The notes beneath the pieces were generated by a model. It was given only the letters and a program-made list of their open reading frames with translations, did not search any database and was not told the DNA's origin. Position numbers and translations under genes: made by a program. A stretch of 64,000 bases of DNA from Spirochaetales bacterium (GTDB lineage Bacteria; Spirochaetota; Spirochaetia; UBA9216): the NCBI GenBank assembly GCA_016342585.1, contig JAEINK010000017.1:1-64000 (forward strand). The letters are read 5' to 3'. Position 1 is the stretch's first letter. Each line of letters opens with the position of its first letter. Positions 29,729-40,354 of the stretch are shown piece by piece.

Positions 29729-31000
29729 TCAGTACAATTTCAGTTCATCCCGGAATTTTTTCAGGTATTCATTGATAGTAATTTCCCGGGAGTTTATCAG
29801 GAGATCATCCAATCGGTACTGGAGGTCTTTAATATAATTTGAGGGAACAGACATCTCAGGATCTGTACCGGTATTCTGTAAAGCATGATAGATCTGTTCA
29901 AGCAAAGGATAATCATCCACGGGAAGAACACTTTCTTCTAAAGGAATAAGCATGCCCAGGTCTTCAGTAAGAATCTCCTGACTCTCTCCAGAAAAAAGAT
30001 GATTCAAATACAAAGAGGCAGCCTCCTTGTTTTCAGAAGCTTTATTAATAGCAACAAGAACTCCTGCATCCTGAAGAAGCTGTGCACCCGGACGTTTCAT
30101 CCCGGGATGAATCAGATTGGGGAAATAGCCAACATTTTCCCGTCCAAGGGAATCTGTAAAATTTTTCCAGTGTGCTATATCGGAAAGTAACCCCAGGATC
30201 ATTGCACTCTTACCCTGGCTGAAGGAATCTGATGCATAATTGAAATAGGGTCTATACACACCAGATTCATCAAAATACCCCTTATCCCGCAATTCCCGGC
30301 CGAATGCCAGAATCATTCGAAACCTTTCTGTCCCCGGTCCCTGTCCCTGATCGTAAAATGACTCAATCTCCTCTTCTGTGAAAAAAGCCGTGATCAGGCT
30401 CCTTCGGAGAAATTCAGTTGTCATAGGTCGATTATTCCCCATCGCAATAGGGGTAATCCCTTGATTTTTAAGGGTCTTACAGGCGATTAGAAAATCATAC
30501 CAATCATCGGGTGGATTTTCCGGATCCAGCCCTACCGACCGAAAGAGTTCTTTATTGTAGTACCATCCGATCCCCTGAAAAGTCAGAGGAAGGGCTTTGA
30601 GAGCCCCGGTATCGTCACGGCAATAGTCAAGGGAAGCACTTCTGAACAATAAGCCACTATTATCAAGGAAATCATCAAGAGATTCCAGATACGGCTGGTT
30701 CTCAGCCAATTCGGGTCCCATATGAAGCCAGAGAATATCCGGCCCGGTCCCGGCGAGCAAAGCGGCTCGAAGAGCAGGTATATATTCCTGATCAAAAAAT
30801 CCTTTATGTATCAGGGTAATATCCGGATTGGATTTTCTGAACAGATTATCAATTCGATTTATGGCAATCTCGGTTCTGTGATCTGTATATTTAAAATCCC
30901 AGACCGTAAGGGATGATTCGGCCCCCAGCAGACCCATTCCAGTCAACATGAAAATAAGAGATATTAAAATTGACCTGAAGAACTTTATGGTGCAATTCAC
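29729..31000 (-). CDS. Second, paralogous extracellular solute-binding protein
   Basis: LTVWDFKYTDHRTEIAINRIDNLFRKSNPDITL...GTGPDILWLHMGPE parallels the 28302-29606 product; probable GTG start near 31000 gives a signal peptide. Confidence 0.85.
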   Translation of the reverse strand: MNCTIKFFRSILISLIFMLTGMGLLGAESSLTVWDFKYTDHRTEIAINRIDNLFRKSNPDITLIHKGFFDQEYIPALRAALLAGTGPDILWLHMGPELAENQPYLESLDDFLDNSGLLFRSASLDYCRDDTGALKALPLTFQGIGWYYNKELFRSVGLDPENPPDDWYDFLIACKTLKNQGITPIAMGNNRPMTTEFLRRSLITAFFTEEEIESFYDQGQGPGTERFRMILAFGRELRDKGYFDESGVYRPYFNYASDSFSQGKSAMILGLLSDIAHWKNFTDSLGRENVGYFPNLIHPGMKRPGAQLLQDAGVLVAINKASENKEAASLYLNHLFSGESQEILTEDLGMLIPLEESVLPVDDYPLLEQIYHALQNTGTDPEMSVPSNYIKDLQYRLDDLLINSREITINEYLKKFRDELKLY

Positions 31001-31022
31001 TTCTACATGATAGACTGGTTTA

Positions 31023-32972
31023 ATGGTAAAAATCCACAGTTTTTTTGGAGCATTTCTTGTCACATTCATGATTCTCTGCCTCCTTATAGGTGTAATGGTT
31101 TTTTACAATATACAGTCAAATAATGTGCAGGAACTGGCATTGAAATCCATGACATTATTGTCCGACTGGAATAAGCTGGAAAACAGAACGAATCAGATTC
31201 TACTCAGCCGCTACACAGTAACAGATAAAACCATACATCCACTGATACAAACGTGGAAAGAGGAGTATGACAGCTTCTCTACCTCTCTTGAACAATTAAG
31301 TGAAGATAATCAGATTAACCACTGGCCCCATCTTATAGAGCAGATAAACGGTGCCACAAGAATATGGCGCTATACGAAAGTGCAGTTAAATAATGCCAAC
31401 AATTATTTTAATAAAATCATTCAAAGCGGACTTGGTGATAAGGTAATGGTGAACGGATTCATTCATACCATGTATAAACTGCGTATGGAAGGGCAATTAA
31501 CGGATACGGAGATCTTCCTGATAGATGACACCTTATACGCTCTGGAATCACTGGATAAGGCAACCCGGGAATTCGATTTAATCTTTAATGCTATAGTAGT
31601 GGACCTGAAGGATACGGGAAATGTTTATTTAAAACGGATCCGATTCATGATATTTGGGTTATTCTGTATGGCAATACTTGTACTTTGCCTTGCACTCCTG
31701 ATTAATAATCAGCTTAAAATAGCACAGGAAAATCGCTCACTTTATCTTAAACGTCAGAAAGGTCAACTTCTAAGGAGTCTCTGCGAAAATAGCTGCCTCG
31801 AGAATATGGAGCAATTCAACAGAAAAAAGATGGAGCTGGGAATACAATTATCACTCGATGATCCGATATTACCGATCATTCTGCAAATTGATAATTATTC
31901 CATATTTTCTCACAAACTGAACCTGAAAGAACAGAACAGTATAATCGAAGATCTGACCAGAACAGCAGAGAACTATTTAGCAGAAGAGGCTCTGAGTTGT
32001 GAATCATTCATCTATAGAGATGACATGATCATAATTCTCTCAAATACACAGGAGAGAGAGGAGATCGATGGTTTCCTCGAGCACATGCGAGTCCATCACA
32101 AAAATCTCATCCAAAACCAGGAATGGTCTGTTTCCATGACGATCGGGAGTATTAATAACGATGCCATAGATCTTGATAATGATTTTTCAGATCTCCTGGA
32201 ATTATCAGAATATAGATTTTTACAGGGAGAAGGAGCTTTTATTTTTCCGGGATCATCCCAGCTATCACTGAACCAAACCTTCCGGTACCCGAAGGAAAAA
32301 GAAAGGATATTAAAAGATTGCATAAATTCCCTGAAAATTAAACCATCCTTAAAAACCCTTGATGATATGATTGATTTTGGATCTGCCTACGGCCCGCGAA
32401 ACATGAGGAGATTATTTCTAAGACTAACCGCTTCACTGATATCCATAGTGGAAAACCTTGAACAGACATACCATATCCCCTCCATGACAGATGTGATCCC
32501 CATGATGCTGCAAGTACAGAATCCTGAAAACATCGACGGGGTAAAAGAGATCTTGAGAAAAATCATTAATCAAATTATAAATTCCTGTATCGAAACGAAA
32601 GAGGAGAAGCATGATCAGACTGTCTTAAAAATAAAAAATATAATTAAAAATGAAATGAACAATTTAAACCTTTCAGCAGAGACTATCGCTGATAAATTCG
32701 ACCTGACGGCATCCTATCTGAACAGACTATTTAAACAGCATAATTCCTATAGTATTGCCGGGTATATTAATATCATACGCCTGGAATTCAGTGAAGAACT
32801 TCTCAGGTGTACAGATAAGAATGTATCAGAAATTGCTGAATTATCGGGGTTTGCCAGTGCAGGAACTTTTTTCCGGCTGTTTAAAAAGAAATATGGTCGA
32901 ACGCCGAAGGATTATCAGCGAGAAATAAAACAGAGGGAAAGCAGTATACAGGATGAACCAGGTGGCTTTTAG
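31023..32972 (+). CDS. Membrane-anchored AraC-family regulator (two TM segments around an extracytoplasmic domain)
   Basis: TM FFGAFLVTFMILCLLIGVMVFY and FMIFGLFCMAILVLCLALLI; C-term HTH LSAETIADKFDLTASYLNRLFKQHNSYSIAGYINIIRLEFSEELLRCTDKNVSEIAELSGFASAGTFFRLFKKKYGRTPKDYQ. Confidence 0.9.
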   Translation: MVKIHSFFGAFLVTFMILCLLIGVMVFYNIQSNNVQELALKSMTLLSDWNKLENRTNQILLSRYTVTDKTIHPLIQTWKEEYDSFSTSLEQLSEDNQINHWPHLIEQINGATRIWRYTKVQLNNANNYFNKIIQSGLGDKVMVNGFIHTMYKLRMEGQLTDTEIFLIDDTLYALESLDKATREFDLIFNAIVVDLKDTGNVYLKRIRFMIFGLFCMAILVLCLALLINNQLKIAQENRSLYLKRQKGQLLRSLCENSCLENMEQFNRKKMELGIQLSLDDPILPIILQIDNYSIFSHKLNLKEQNSIIEDLTRTAENYLAEEALSCESFIYRDDMIIILSNTQEREEIDGFLEHMRVHHKNLIQNQEWSVSMTIGSINNDAIDLDNDFSDLLELSEYRFLQGEGAFIFPGSSQLSLNQTFRYPKEKERILKDCINSLKIKPSLKTLDDMIDFGSAYGPRNMRRLFLRLTASLISIVENLEQTYHIPSMTDVIPMMLQVQNPENIDGVKEILRKIINQIINSCIETKEEKHDQTVLKIKNIIKNEMNNLNLSAETIADKFDLTASYLNRLFKQHNSYSIAGYINIIRLEFSEELLRCTDKNVSEIAELSGFASAGTFFRLFKKKYGRTPKDYQREIKQRESSIQDEPGGF

Positions 32973-33090
32973 GGTTTAGTTTATACTGAAATAGAAGGCG
33001 TGTTTCTTATTTTAAAACGACTCTCCCCGGAACAAAGCTCCGCGGAAGTAAACCCGAATAGAAAAAAATGCTGATAAAAAAGGAGGATCT

Positions 33091-33645
33091 ATGAATCAAA
33101 AGGATATCCAAATCATAAAAACAGGAATCAACGATTTTAATGATGTTATGGAAGTTGAAAGAGAGGCCTTTGGATACGATAAAGAGGCTGAATTAACGGC
33201 AGACCTGCTTAATGACAAAACTGCCGAACCAATACTTTCTCTACTTGCATTTTATAAGGATAAACCAGTCGGTCATATTCTTTTTACCAGGGTATATCTC
33301 AATCAAATGACAGACCAGCCCCTTTTGCATATTCTGGCGCCTCTTGCTGTAAAACCAGACTATCAGAAACAGGGAATCGGAGGCATGCTGATTAAGGAAG
33401 GATTGAAAATACTTACAGAGATGGGATCTAAAATGGTATTTGTACTGGGTCACATGGAATACTATCCTAAATATGGTTTTATACCCGATGCAAAAAGTCA
33501 GGGCTTTGATGCCCCCTACCCCATTCCGGAAGAATTTTCAAACGCATGGATGGTGCAACCTCTTGGCACCAATGAAATATTTAAGATATCGGGTAAAATC
33601 ATCTGCGCCGACAAATTAAATAAACCGGAGCATTGGAGAGAATAA
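33091..33645 (+). CDS. GNAT-family N-acetyltransferase
   Basis: LAPLAVKPDYQKQGIGGMLIKEGLKIL, VFVLGHMEYYPKYGF. Confidence 0.88.
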   Translation: MNQKDIQIIKTGINDFNDVMEVEREAFGYDKEAELTADLLNDKTAEPILSLLAFYKDKPVGHILFTRVYLNQMTDQPLLHILAPLAVKPDYQKQGIGGMLIKEGLKILTEMGSKMVFVLGHMEYYPKYGFIPDAKSQGFDAPYPIPEEFSNAWMVQPLGTNEIFKISGKIICADKLNKPEHWRE

Positions 33646-33646
33646 A

Positions 33647-34630
33647 TTGAAGGCTGCTTTATGGACAAAATACGGTTCTCCCGAAGTTTTAGAATATAGA
33701 GAGGTTGAAAAACCAGTACCCCGCGATACTGAAGTTTTAATAAAAGTTTTTGCCTCTACGGTTACGGCAGGTGATTGTGAATTGCGAAGCCTTACCTTCC
33801 CATGGTATTTAGCTATCCCCATAAGATTGTTTGCCGGGATAACCAAACCAGAAAGAATTAAAATCCTCGGCCAGGAAATATCAGGAGAGGTAGAAGCAAC
33901 AGGAAAAGATATAAAGATATTCAGCCCCGGAGATCAGGTGTTTGGTGCTACTGGATTTACCATGGGTGCAAATGCGGAATATATATCCCTTCCAGAGAAA
34001 TCCGTTGATAGTGTCATTACAATAAAACCAGCCAATATGCGCCATGAAGAGGCGGCAACGATTCCCCTGGGCGGACTTGAAGCGCTTCATTTTTTAAGAA
34101 CTGCCAATATTAAAAAAGGGCAAAAGGTTCTGATTAATGGAGCAGGAGGAAGTATAGGCACAATTGGTATTCAAATTGCTAAATCATTGGGAGCAGAAGT
34201 CACAGCTGTGGATAGATCGGATAAGCTTGAAATAATGCGCTCAATCGGAGCCGATTATGTGATCGATTTCACGATTGAAGATTATACGAGACAGGGAAAG
34301 AACTATGATGTAATCTTCGATGTTCCAGGAAAAGGTTCATTCTTAAAAACTGTCAAAATTCTAAATACAAATGGGTACTACCTTATCGCAAACCCAAGAC
34401 CACTGAAGATGATTCTTGGATTTTGGATATCGCTCACAAGTCGAAAGAGGGTAATTCTTGAGTCAACAGAGAGAAAGATTGAGGATTTAATCCTGCTCAA
34501 AGAGATGTGTGAGACGGGAAAAATAAAAGCAGTAATCGATAGACGATACTCTCTTGAACAAATTGTAGAGGCTCATCAATATGTGGAAGATGGAAATAAA
34601 AAGGGGAATGTTGTAATACTCCCCCCTTAA
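33647..34630 (+). CDS. NAD(P)-dependent alcohol dehydrogenase/quinone oxidoreductase (MDR)
   Basis: ILGQEISGEVEATGKDIKIFSPGDQVFG, VLINGAGGSIGTIGIQIAKSLGAEVTAV; TTG start. Confidence 0.9.
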   Translation: MKAALWTKYGSPEVLEYREVEKPVPRDTEVLIKVFASTVTAGDCELRSLTFPWYLAIPIRLFAGITKPERIKILGQEISGEVEATGKDIKIFSPGDQVFGATGFTMGANAEYISLPEKSVDSVITIKPANMRHEEAATIPLGGLEALHFLRTANIKKGQKVLINGAGGSIGTIGIQIAKSLGAEVTAVDRSDKLEIMRSIGADYVIDFTIEDYTRQGKNYDVIFDVPGKGSFLKTVKILNTNGYYLIANPRPLKMILGFWISLTSRKRVILESTERKIEDLILLKEMCETGKIKAVIDRRYSLEQIVEAHQYVEDGNKKGNVVILPP

Positions 34631-34635
34631 AGTTC

Positions 34636-35754
34636 TTAATAGCTTCCCCTTCCACCCTCATAGGCTTCACGACGAAGCAGCTTGGCTTCATCCTTCATAA
34701 GCTCAAGCCCACCGCTCTTCATACAATCCCTATAGGCACTTTGGGCAGCGCTTCTATCACCCATAATATCATATAATTTCCCCATTTCCAGGGTAATTTC
34801 GGTGACCGAATACTGACTAAGCTCCCGGTGTCCCAAAGCCTCCAGATAGAACTCTATAGCACGCCCATAATCACCCATGGCATTATTCAGATTTCCCCGC
34901 ATCTGAATGGCCCGGGGGATCCACTTCCGTCCCAGGGCCCCGGATGCCACCCGTGCCTCCATAAGAAGAAACCTCTCCTCAGCCGCTTCTATCTCCCCTA
35001 ACCTCAGAAGAAGATCCACAAGGTAAAATCCTACAGATAAATTATCCGGAAATTCTTCCAGAAATTCATATGACCGTTCAAGGGCCTCATCATACTCCTT
35101 CTCTACATAAATACTGGTGGAGATGCAGAAAAGGGCGGCTTCATTCCGGGTAAACTCACCAAGCTCAACTGCCTCTTTTATATAGGATAACCCCTGATAA
35201 CGATCCGGTGAAAATTTCAAGGCCCGCAGGAAGTGAGAGAGGTAATCGGGCACGAGCGATGTTGAGTAATCCTGATCCCCCAAAATGAAGTAGAGATCCG
35301 GTAGTTCATTGATTTTCGTCTTGAGAGTGACGGCAAGCTCCCTCGCTCTGGCTGCGTGAACCGCCATCCGAATCCATTTACCATCTAAAGCATAACTCTT
35401 CATATAGTAGTAATTGATAAAGCAATCATAAAAACGGAAGATGTAATCATCATAAACTTTCAGATAATCGGTCACCCGCTCCTCAAGGGTTTCCAACTGG
35501 TCGTAGATCCTGTTAAAATTTTCTCTGCTGGGATTTTGGTTGATCAGAAGGAAGTCATATACAATTATTCCAAGTTCTGCTTCAACCGAGTCGGGGTGGC
35601 CGGTTCTATAACGCAACAGAATTTCCTCGGCTTTTTCAAATTCGAAATTATAGGCCAACCCAAGGGCGGAGGTAATCTCGAAATACCTCTCTTCGGAAAA
35701 GGAAGAAAATACGGGGAGAAGCAGAAAAAAAACAAACAGGAAATAGTTCTTCAT
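34636..35754 (-). CDS. Secreted tetratricopeptide-repeat protein
   Basis: Signal peptide; TPR-like repeats (MGDYGRAIEFYLEALGHRELSQYSVTEITLEMGKLYDIMGDRSAAQSAYRDCM). Confidence 0.75.
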   Translation of the reverse strand: MKNYFLFVFFLLLPVFSSFSEERYFEITSALGLAYNFEFEKAEEILLRYRTGHPDSVEAELGIIVYDFLLINQNPSRENFNRIYDQLETLEERVTDYLKVYDDYIFRFYDCFINYYYMKSYALDGKWIRMAVHAARARELAVTLKTKINELPDLYFILGDQDYSTSLVPDYLSHFLRALKFSPDRYQGLSYIKEAVELGEFTRNEAALFCISTSIYVEKEYDEALERSYEFLEEFPDNLSVGFYLVDLLLRLGEIEAAEERFLLMEARVASGALGRKWIPRAIQMRGNLNNAMGDYGRAIEFYLEALGHRELSQYSVTEITLEMGKLYDIMGDRSAAQSAYRDCMKSGGLELMKDEAKLLRREAYEGGRGSY

Positions 35755-35806
35755 GAATTCACCATTAATACATTATAATTAATTTTTACAAACCAGGGGG
35801 AAAAAA

Positions 35807-38800
35807 ATGTTAGATTCTTCAACCAATGATTTATACTATGCCGGTTTTGACATCGGTTCAGATACGGTTCATACAGTTGTCGTTGATAGAAACGGACAAC
35901 TCGTGTATACACCTGAGTCACTAATGCACTTCGGCAATCCTTTAGATGCACTGAAGGAAGCTTATACCAGCCTTCACAACAACCTGGATCATAAAAAAAT
36001 CGCCGCTTACTCTTTTACAGGTTCCGCGGGAAAATTAATCGCCGAGGTTACAGACAATCCGTTTTATTATGACACTATTTCGATATCCCAGGGGGCAGAG
36101 GTAATTGCACCTGAATCGGAATATATTATCCATCTGGGTTCCAAGGACCCCTACTTTTTTGAAAGGGAAACCGATAAGGTAATCACAGGAAAATCATACA
36201 TTTCGGATCATGGGACCGGGACAAAATGCGGCGGTGGCAGCGGCATCCTCATAAACAAACAGGTCCGCCGTTTTTTCGCCGAAGAGTTTCCCGTTATACT
36301 GGATGACCCCGGAAGAGGAGTCAATGAGGAGGAGTCTTTCGGGATTAGGATCAATAACCGCAGAAAGCTTCAAACACAGGTTGAAAATATCCATCAAAAG
36401 GCGAAAGAGACTATCCAGGCATCAGACAAGGAGCTGGATGTCGGTGGCAGGTGCGGTGTTATCATCCAGTCGGATATGATCCATATGCAGAACTCGGGAG
36501 AACAGATTCAGAATATCCTGAAAGGAATGTACACCCGCATCGCCAGAAATTTTAAAAGTGATGTTCTGGGAACAAGAACCATAGATCCACAGAGGAGTGC
36601 CATCGTATCCGGCGGGGCTTTCCTGAATGACTACCTGGTAGATCTCTTCAGCAGGGAACTCGGTCTGAAATTGCAGAGGCCGGCTCAACATGAAAAAATT
36701 GGAGCCGCCGGTGCCGCCCTGAAAGCCATGCGGGAAAACCGGAGATCGGTGTTCAGCACGGATAATCTTAATGCGGTTATTGACGCCCAGAAAAAGGAGA
36801 TCAAATTCGCTCCGCCCCTCTCTTCAGTTCTCCACATGGTAAAGGATTATGAGGAAGAGACGGCTGTATTCAAATCGGCAGGAGGTCTGGTTGTCTTCCG
36901 AAAACCGGAAAAGGTTGAACACGTAATCCTCGGAATAGACGGCGGATCGACAACGACTAAAGCCCTTATAGCCCATGCAGATACACTCGAAATTATTGCG
37001 GAGATCTGTCTGGATACGGATGGGAAACCTCTGGAAACCGCTCAAAAGGTTTTTGGTGAAATACGAGAGCACCTGGGGGAAAAGCTCTCCATCGATGGGA
37101 TCGCCTATACTGGCTCCTCCGGTCAATTCTATCACCGGCTTTTTACAGACTTCAACATTCCTGATACCGGAAAGGGGGCCGATTTTGTAAAGGATGAAAT
37201 TACCTGTCACGCCAATGGCGTAAAACATTTTAATTCAGATGTTGATACCATCTTCGAGTGTGGTGGGCAGGATGCAAAATTCACCGTTTTTAATCCGGAT
37301 GGCACTGTAAAAAAATCAAAAATGAATCTTTCCTGTATGGCCGGGACGGGGCAATCCATGAAAAACATGCTCGATATGCTCGGTTTTGATTTCAAGACAT
37401 TCAGAGACTACGCCCTGGCGGCCAAACGAACACCCGTAACCGATGAGATGTGTGCCATTTTCACCGAAGCCGGTGTCCTCAAGCTCCTGGCCCTGAACTT
37501 TCCCAGAGAAGAGATCGCAGCGGCCATCGCCCATGGTTTCATGGGAGGGTATGCCAACAAATTCGTAGGAAGTGAAACCTTTGGGAAATTCGCCTCCGCC
37601 CAGGGAGGACCATTTAAAGGCCTGGACTGCCTGGCAGCGCTTGCCCTTCACACAGGGATGGAAATCCATGCCTTCCCCCACCGGCAGCTTTTTGGTGCCA
37701 TGGGAGCGGCAATCGTAGCCTTCAACGAACTCCAAAAAATGGAGAAAGCGGGCGAATCCCCGGTCTGCCGGTTCAGAGGTCTGGGTATAGCAGATATTAA
37801 ATTCGAAAAGAGAGTCCAGAACTGTTCGACGCTGATAGAAGATTCCTGCGGAACAAGAGATTGCAAACTCCAGGTTTACAGGATGGGTGATGATGAAATA
37901 TTTTCCGGCGGACTCTGTCCCAAGGGGAACACCGAATCTTCAGCTACCAGATCCCCTGACTATGTAGGATTATACAAAGGCCTGCTGAATAAGGAGTTAA
38001 AGAAGTATTCAATTACTCCTGAAGAGGTTCAGGATAGTGACGCTCCCAGAATCCTCATCCCCCGGACTCTCCACTTCCTGAACCAGCGAGCCGTATTTTT
38101 TACCTCCCTCTATAGCGCACTGGGATTCAAGGTTGTTGTCTCCCCTGAATCCAATGATGAAATTGCCAACCTGGGACTGTCCCACTCCCATTCAGAGGCC
38201 TGTTTTCCCTCCAAGCTTCACCATGGTCATGTGGCCTATCTTAAAAATTATCTCCGTCCCGGAACTGATAAAATGTTTCTGGTGAACTTCCTGGGGCAGG
38301 GAGAAGAGACAGCACCTCAGAATCAATCCAAAACATGTCCCTTTGTTTCAGGAGCGGGGTTTGCCGCGAAAGAGGCGGTTAAACTTGAAACCGAGGATGT
38401 CCTCCAGCCTCTCCTGATGTTTGAGGATGATGTCTATCGCATCGAGGATGATATCTGGGATGATTTCAAGAGGGCCTTTAAAGGCTCCGAATACCTTGAG
38501 AAAATCAACCGGAAAAAAGTGGACAAGGCTATCCACAGAGCTCTTAAAAATCAGAAAGATTTTAACAGAAGGATCTATTCACAGGGTGCCGAAATCCTGA
38601 ACAGGCTTAAGAAGAAGGGAGAGAAGATCTTTATCGGTATAGGAAGAGGTTACACCCTCTTCGATGACAAGGCGAACTCAAAGGTTCATGAACTTTTCGT
38701 CGCCAATGGTCTCCACTTCATCCCCGCTTTTTTCATAGAACAGCCGGACATTGATTTTGACGAGATTGTTCACCATATGTACTGGTTTCAGGGAAGAGAA

Positions 38801-40354
38801 ATGACAAGGTATAACCTGATGGTAGCCCTGGATCCTCAGCTCTATGGAATCCGCGAGACAAACTTTAACTGTGGTCCTGATGCCATGCTCAGCTACCATG
38901 AAACGGAGATTTTTAACAAAGCTCAGAAACCCTACCTGAATCTTCAAACCGATGGTCATAACAGTAATGCCCAGTTCGGGACCCGGACCATGGCCAACTA
39001 TGAAGTCGTGAAAAACCACAAGCCGATTCCTGTCACCCTGGAGGATCTTAAAACCACCCATCCGAAGGGATTGGACATCCGCGACAGGCTCATGGGGATT
39101 CCCAATATGGGACTCGAAAGTTCCGAAACAGCCGCAGCCGTGTTCCGCTCAGCCGGAATGCCCAGCGAGGTAATGCCCTCCAAAACCGAGGAGTCGGAGT
39201 ACTATTCAAGAAAATATCTGATCACCAATAACTGTCTGCCCATGCACATCCTCTTTGGTGATGCCATGGCCTGGGTCTACCAGAAACAGAAGGAGGGTTA
39301 CGATCCCAACAAAGATCTTGCCCTTCTCATCCCCATGGCGGGAGGCCCCTGCCGGCTTGGTCAGTATCATATTATAACGAGATATTTTCTGGACCAATGC
39401 GGATTCGACAGGGTTCCCATAATAAACCCGGCGGCCTATCTGGACTGGGAGAACATCCCCGTCCCCAAGAAAAACAGAAGCATTATAAGGAGCGGACTTG
39501 CTAAATCCCAGATGTTCAGTGATGTCATCTATAACGCCAGATTACGGACACGCCCATACGAAATAAACAAGGGTGAAACGGATCGGGTTATCGATGGAAT
39601 TCATAAAGAGCTCATCGATGTAATCGAAAGGGGTAGTAATTTTAAAGAGATGGTTCGTCTTATGGAGAAGGCAGCCGGGGAGGTAAAAAAAATCCCTGTT
39701 ATTGATGACCGGTTTCCCAAGGTAGGGATGTTCGGAGAAATCTATGTTCGGAGCCATACGGGTTCAAACGAAGAATCCATCAGGAAACTTGAAGAGCAGA
39801 AACTGGAAGTGGCCCCCCGGCTTATTGCAGACATGATGGAGTATAACAATAAAATGCAATGTGCCGCCTTCTGGAAAGAGAAAAGGTATTCCAACTGGTT
39901 TGTCTCAAAAATTAAGGGGCTCTACATGCATGTTGTGGAGACGAAATTCCTTAAGCCTTTTGCAGAGTATCTGGATGATAGAAAACAGATGCGCCCCATA
40001 GAGATCTATGACTATCTTCGTGAAAATAATATATTCGATATAAGGATTAAGGGAGAAGCAGGGATTTCCATAGGCACATCCTACATGTTCATGACCACTA
40101 ACCCGGAGGATCTCCACGGAGTTTACCACCTTGAACCTTTCAGCTGCATGCAGGAGTGTGTCGCCACAAGCAAGATTCAATCCCTCATCGACAAACAACG
40201 CATGAAGGAGATCGATATCTCTAAAAAAGTAATCCCTTACCTTGTGGGTGTCTTTGGGGATTCCGAACTTCCCAACATCGAAGCGGAAATGGCCATGTTT
40301 GCAGAGAAATGTTATGCAAGAAGAGATCTTATTGATTCAAGGAGTGCTCAATGA
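35807..40354 (+). CDS. Acyl-CoA dehydratase activase-like protein (two BcrAD/BadFG ATPase domains + DUF2229/HgdB-like region)
   Basis: YAGFDIGSDTVHTVVVD and VILGIDGGSTTTKALI ASKHA motifs; NLSCMAGTGQSMKNML; RTLHFLNQRAVFFTSLYSALGFKVVVSPESN. Confidence 0.88.
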   Translation: MLDSSTNDLYYAGFDIGSDTVHTVVVDRNGQLVYTPESLMHFGNPLDALKEAYTSLHNNLDHKKIAAYSFTGSAGKLIAEVTDNPFYYDTISISQGAEVIAPESEYIIHLGSKDPYFFERETDKVITGKSYISDHGTGTKCGGGSGILINKQVRRFFAEEFPVILDDPGRGVNEEESFGIRINNRRKLQTQVENIHQKAKETIQASDKELDVGGRCGVIIQSDMIHMQNSGEQIQNILKGMYTRIARNFKSDVLGTRTIDPQRSAIVSGGAFLNDYLVDLFSRELGLKLQRPAQHEKIGAAGAALKAMRENRRSVFSTDNLNAVIDAQKKEIKFAPPLSSVLHMVKDYEEETAVFKSAGGLVVFRKPEKVEHVILGIDGGSTTTKALIAHADTLEIIAEICLDTDGKPLETAQKVFGEIREHLGEKLSIDGIAYTGSSGQFYHRLFTDFNIPDTGKGADFVKDEITCHANGVKHFNSDVDTIFECGGQDAKFTVFNPDGTVKKSKMNLSCMAGTGQSMKNMLDMLGFDFKTFRDYALAAKRTPVTDEMCAIFTEAGVLKLLALNFPREEIAAAIAHGFMGGYANKFVGSETFGKFASAQGGPFKGLDCLAALALHTGMEIHAFPHRQLFGAMGAAIVAFNELQKMEKAGESPVCRFRGLGIADIKFEKRVQNCSTLIEDSCGTRDCKLQVYRMGDDEIFSGGLCPKGNTESSATRSPDYVGLYKGLLNKELKKYSITPEEVQDSDAPRILIPRTLHFLNQRAVFFTSLYSALGFKVVVSPESNDEIANLGLSHSHSEACFPSKLHHGHVAYLKNYLRPGTDKMFLVNFLGQGEETAPQNQSKTCPFVSGAGFAAKEAVKLETEDVLQPLLMFEDDVYRIEDDIWDDFKRAFKGSEYLEKINRKKVDKAIHRALKNQKDFNRRIYSQGAEILNRLKKKGEKIFIGIGRGYTLFDDKANSKVHELFVANGLHFIPAFFIEQPDIDFDEIVHHMYWFQGREMTRYNLMVALDPQLYGIRETNFNCGPDAMLSYHETEIFNKAQKPYLNLQTDGHNSNAQFGTRTMANYEVVKNHKPIPVTLEDLKTTHPKGLDIRDRLMGIPNMGLESSETAAAVFRSAGMPSEVMPSKTEESEYYSRKYLITNNCLPMHILFGDAMAWVYQKQKEGYDPNKDLALLIPMAGGPCRLGQYHIITRYFLDQCGFDRVPIINPAAYLDWENIPVPKKNRSIIRSGLAKSQMFSDVIYNARLRTRPYEINKGETDRVIDGIHKELIDVIERGSNFKEMVRLMEKAAGEVKKIPVIDDRFPKVGMFGEIYVRSHTGSNEESIRKLEEQKLEVAPRLIADMMEYNNKMQCAAFWKEKRYSNWFVSKIKGLYMHVVETKFLKPFAEYLDDRKQMRPIEIYDYLRENNIFDIRIKGEAGISIGTSYMFMTTNPEDLHGVYHLEPFSCMQECVATSKIQSLIDKQRMKEIDISKKVIPYLVGVFGDSELPNIEAEMAMFAEKCYARRDLIDSRSAQ

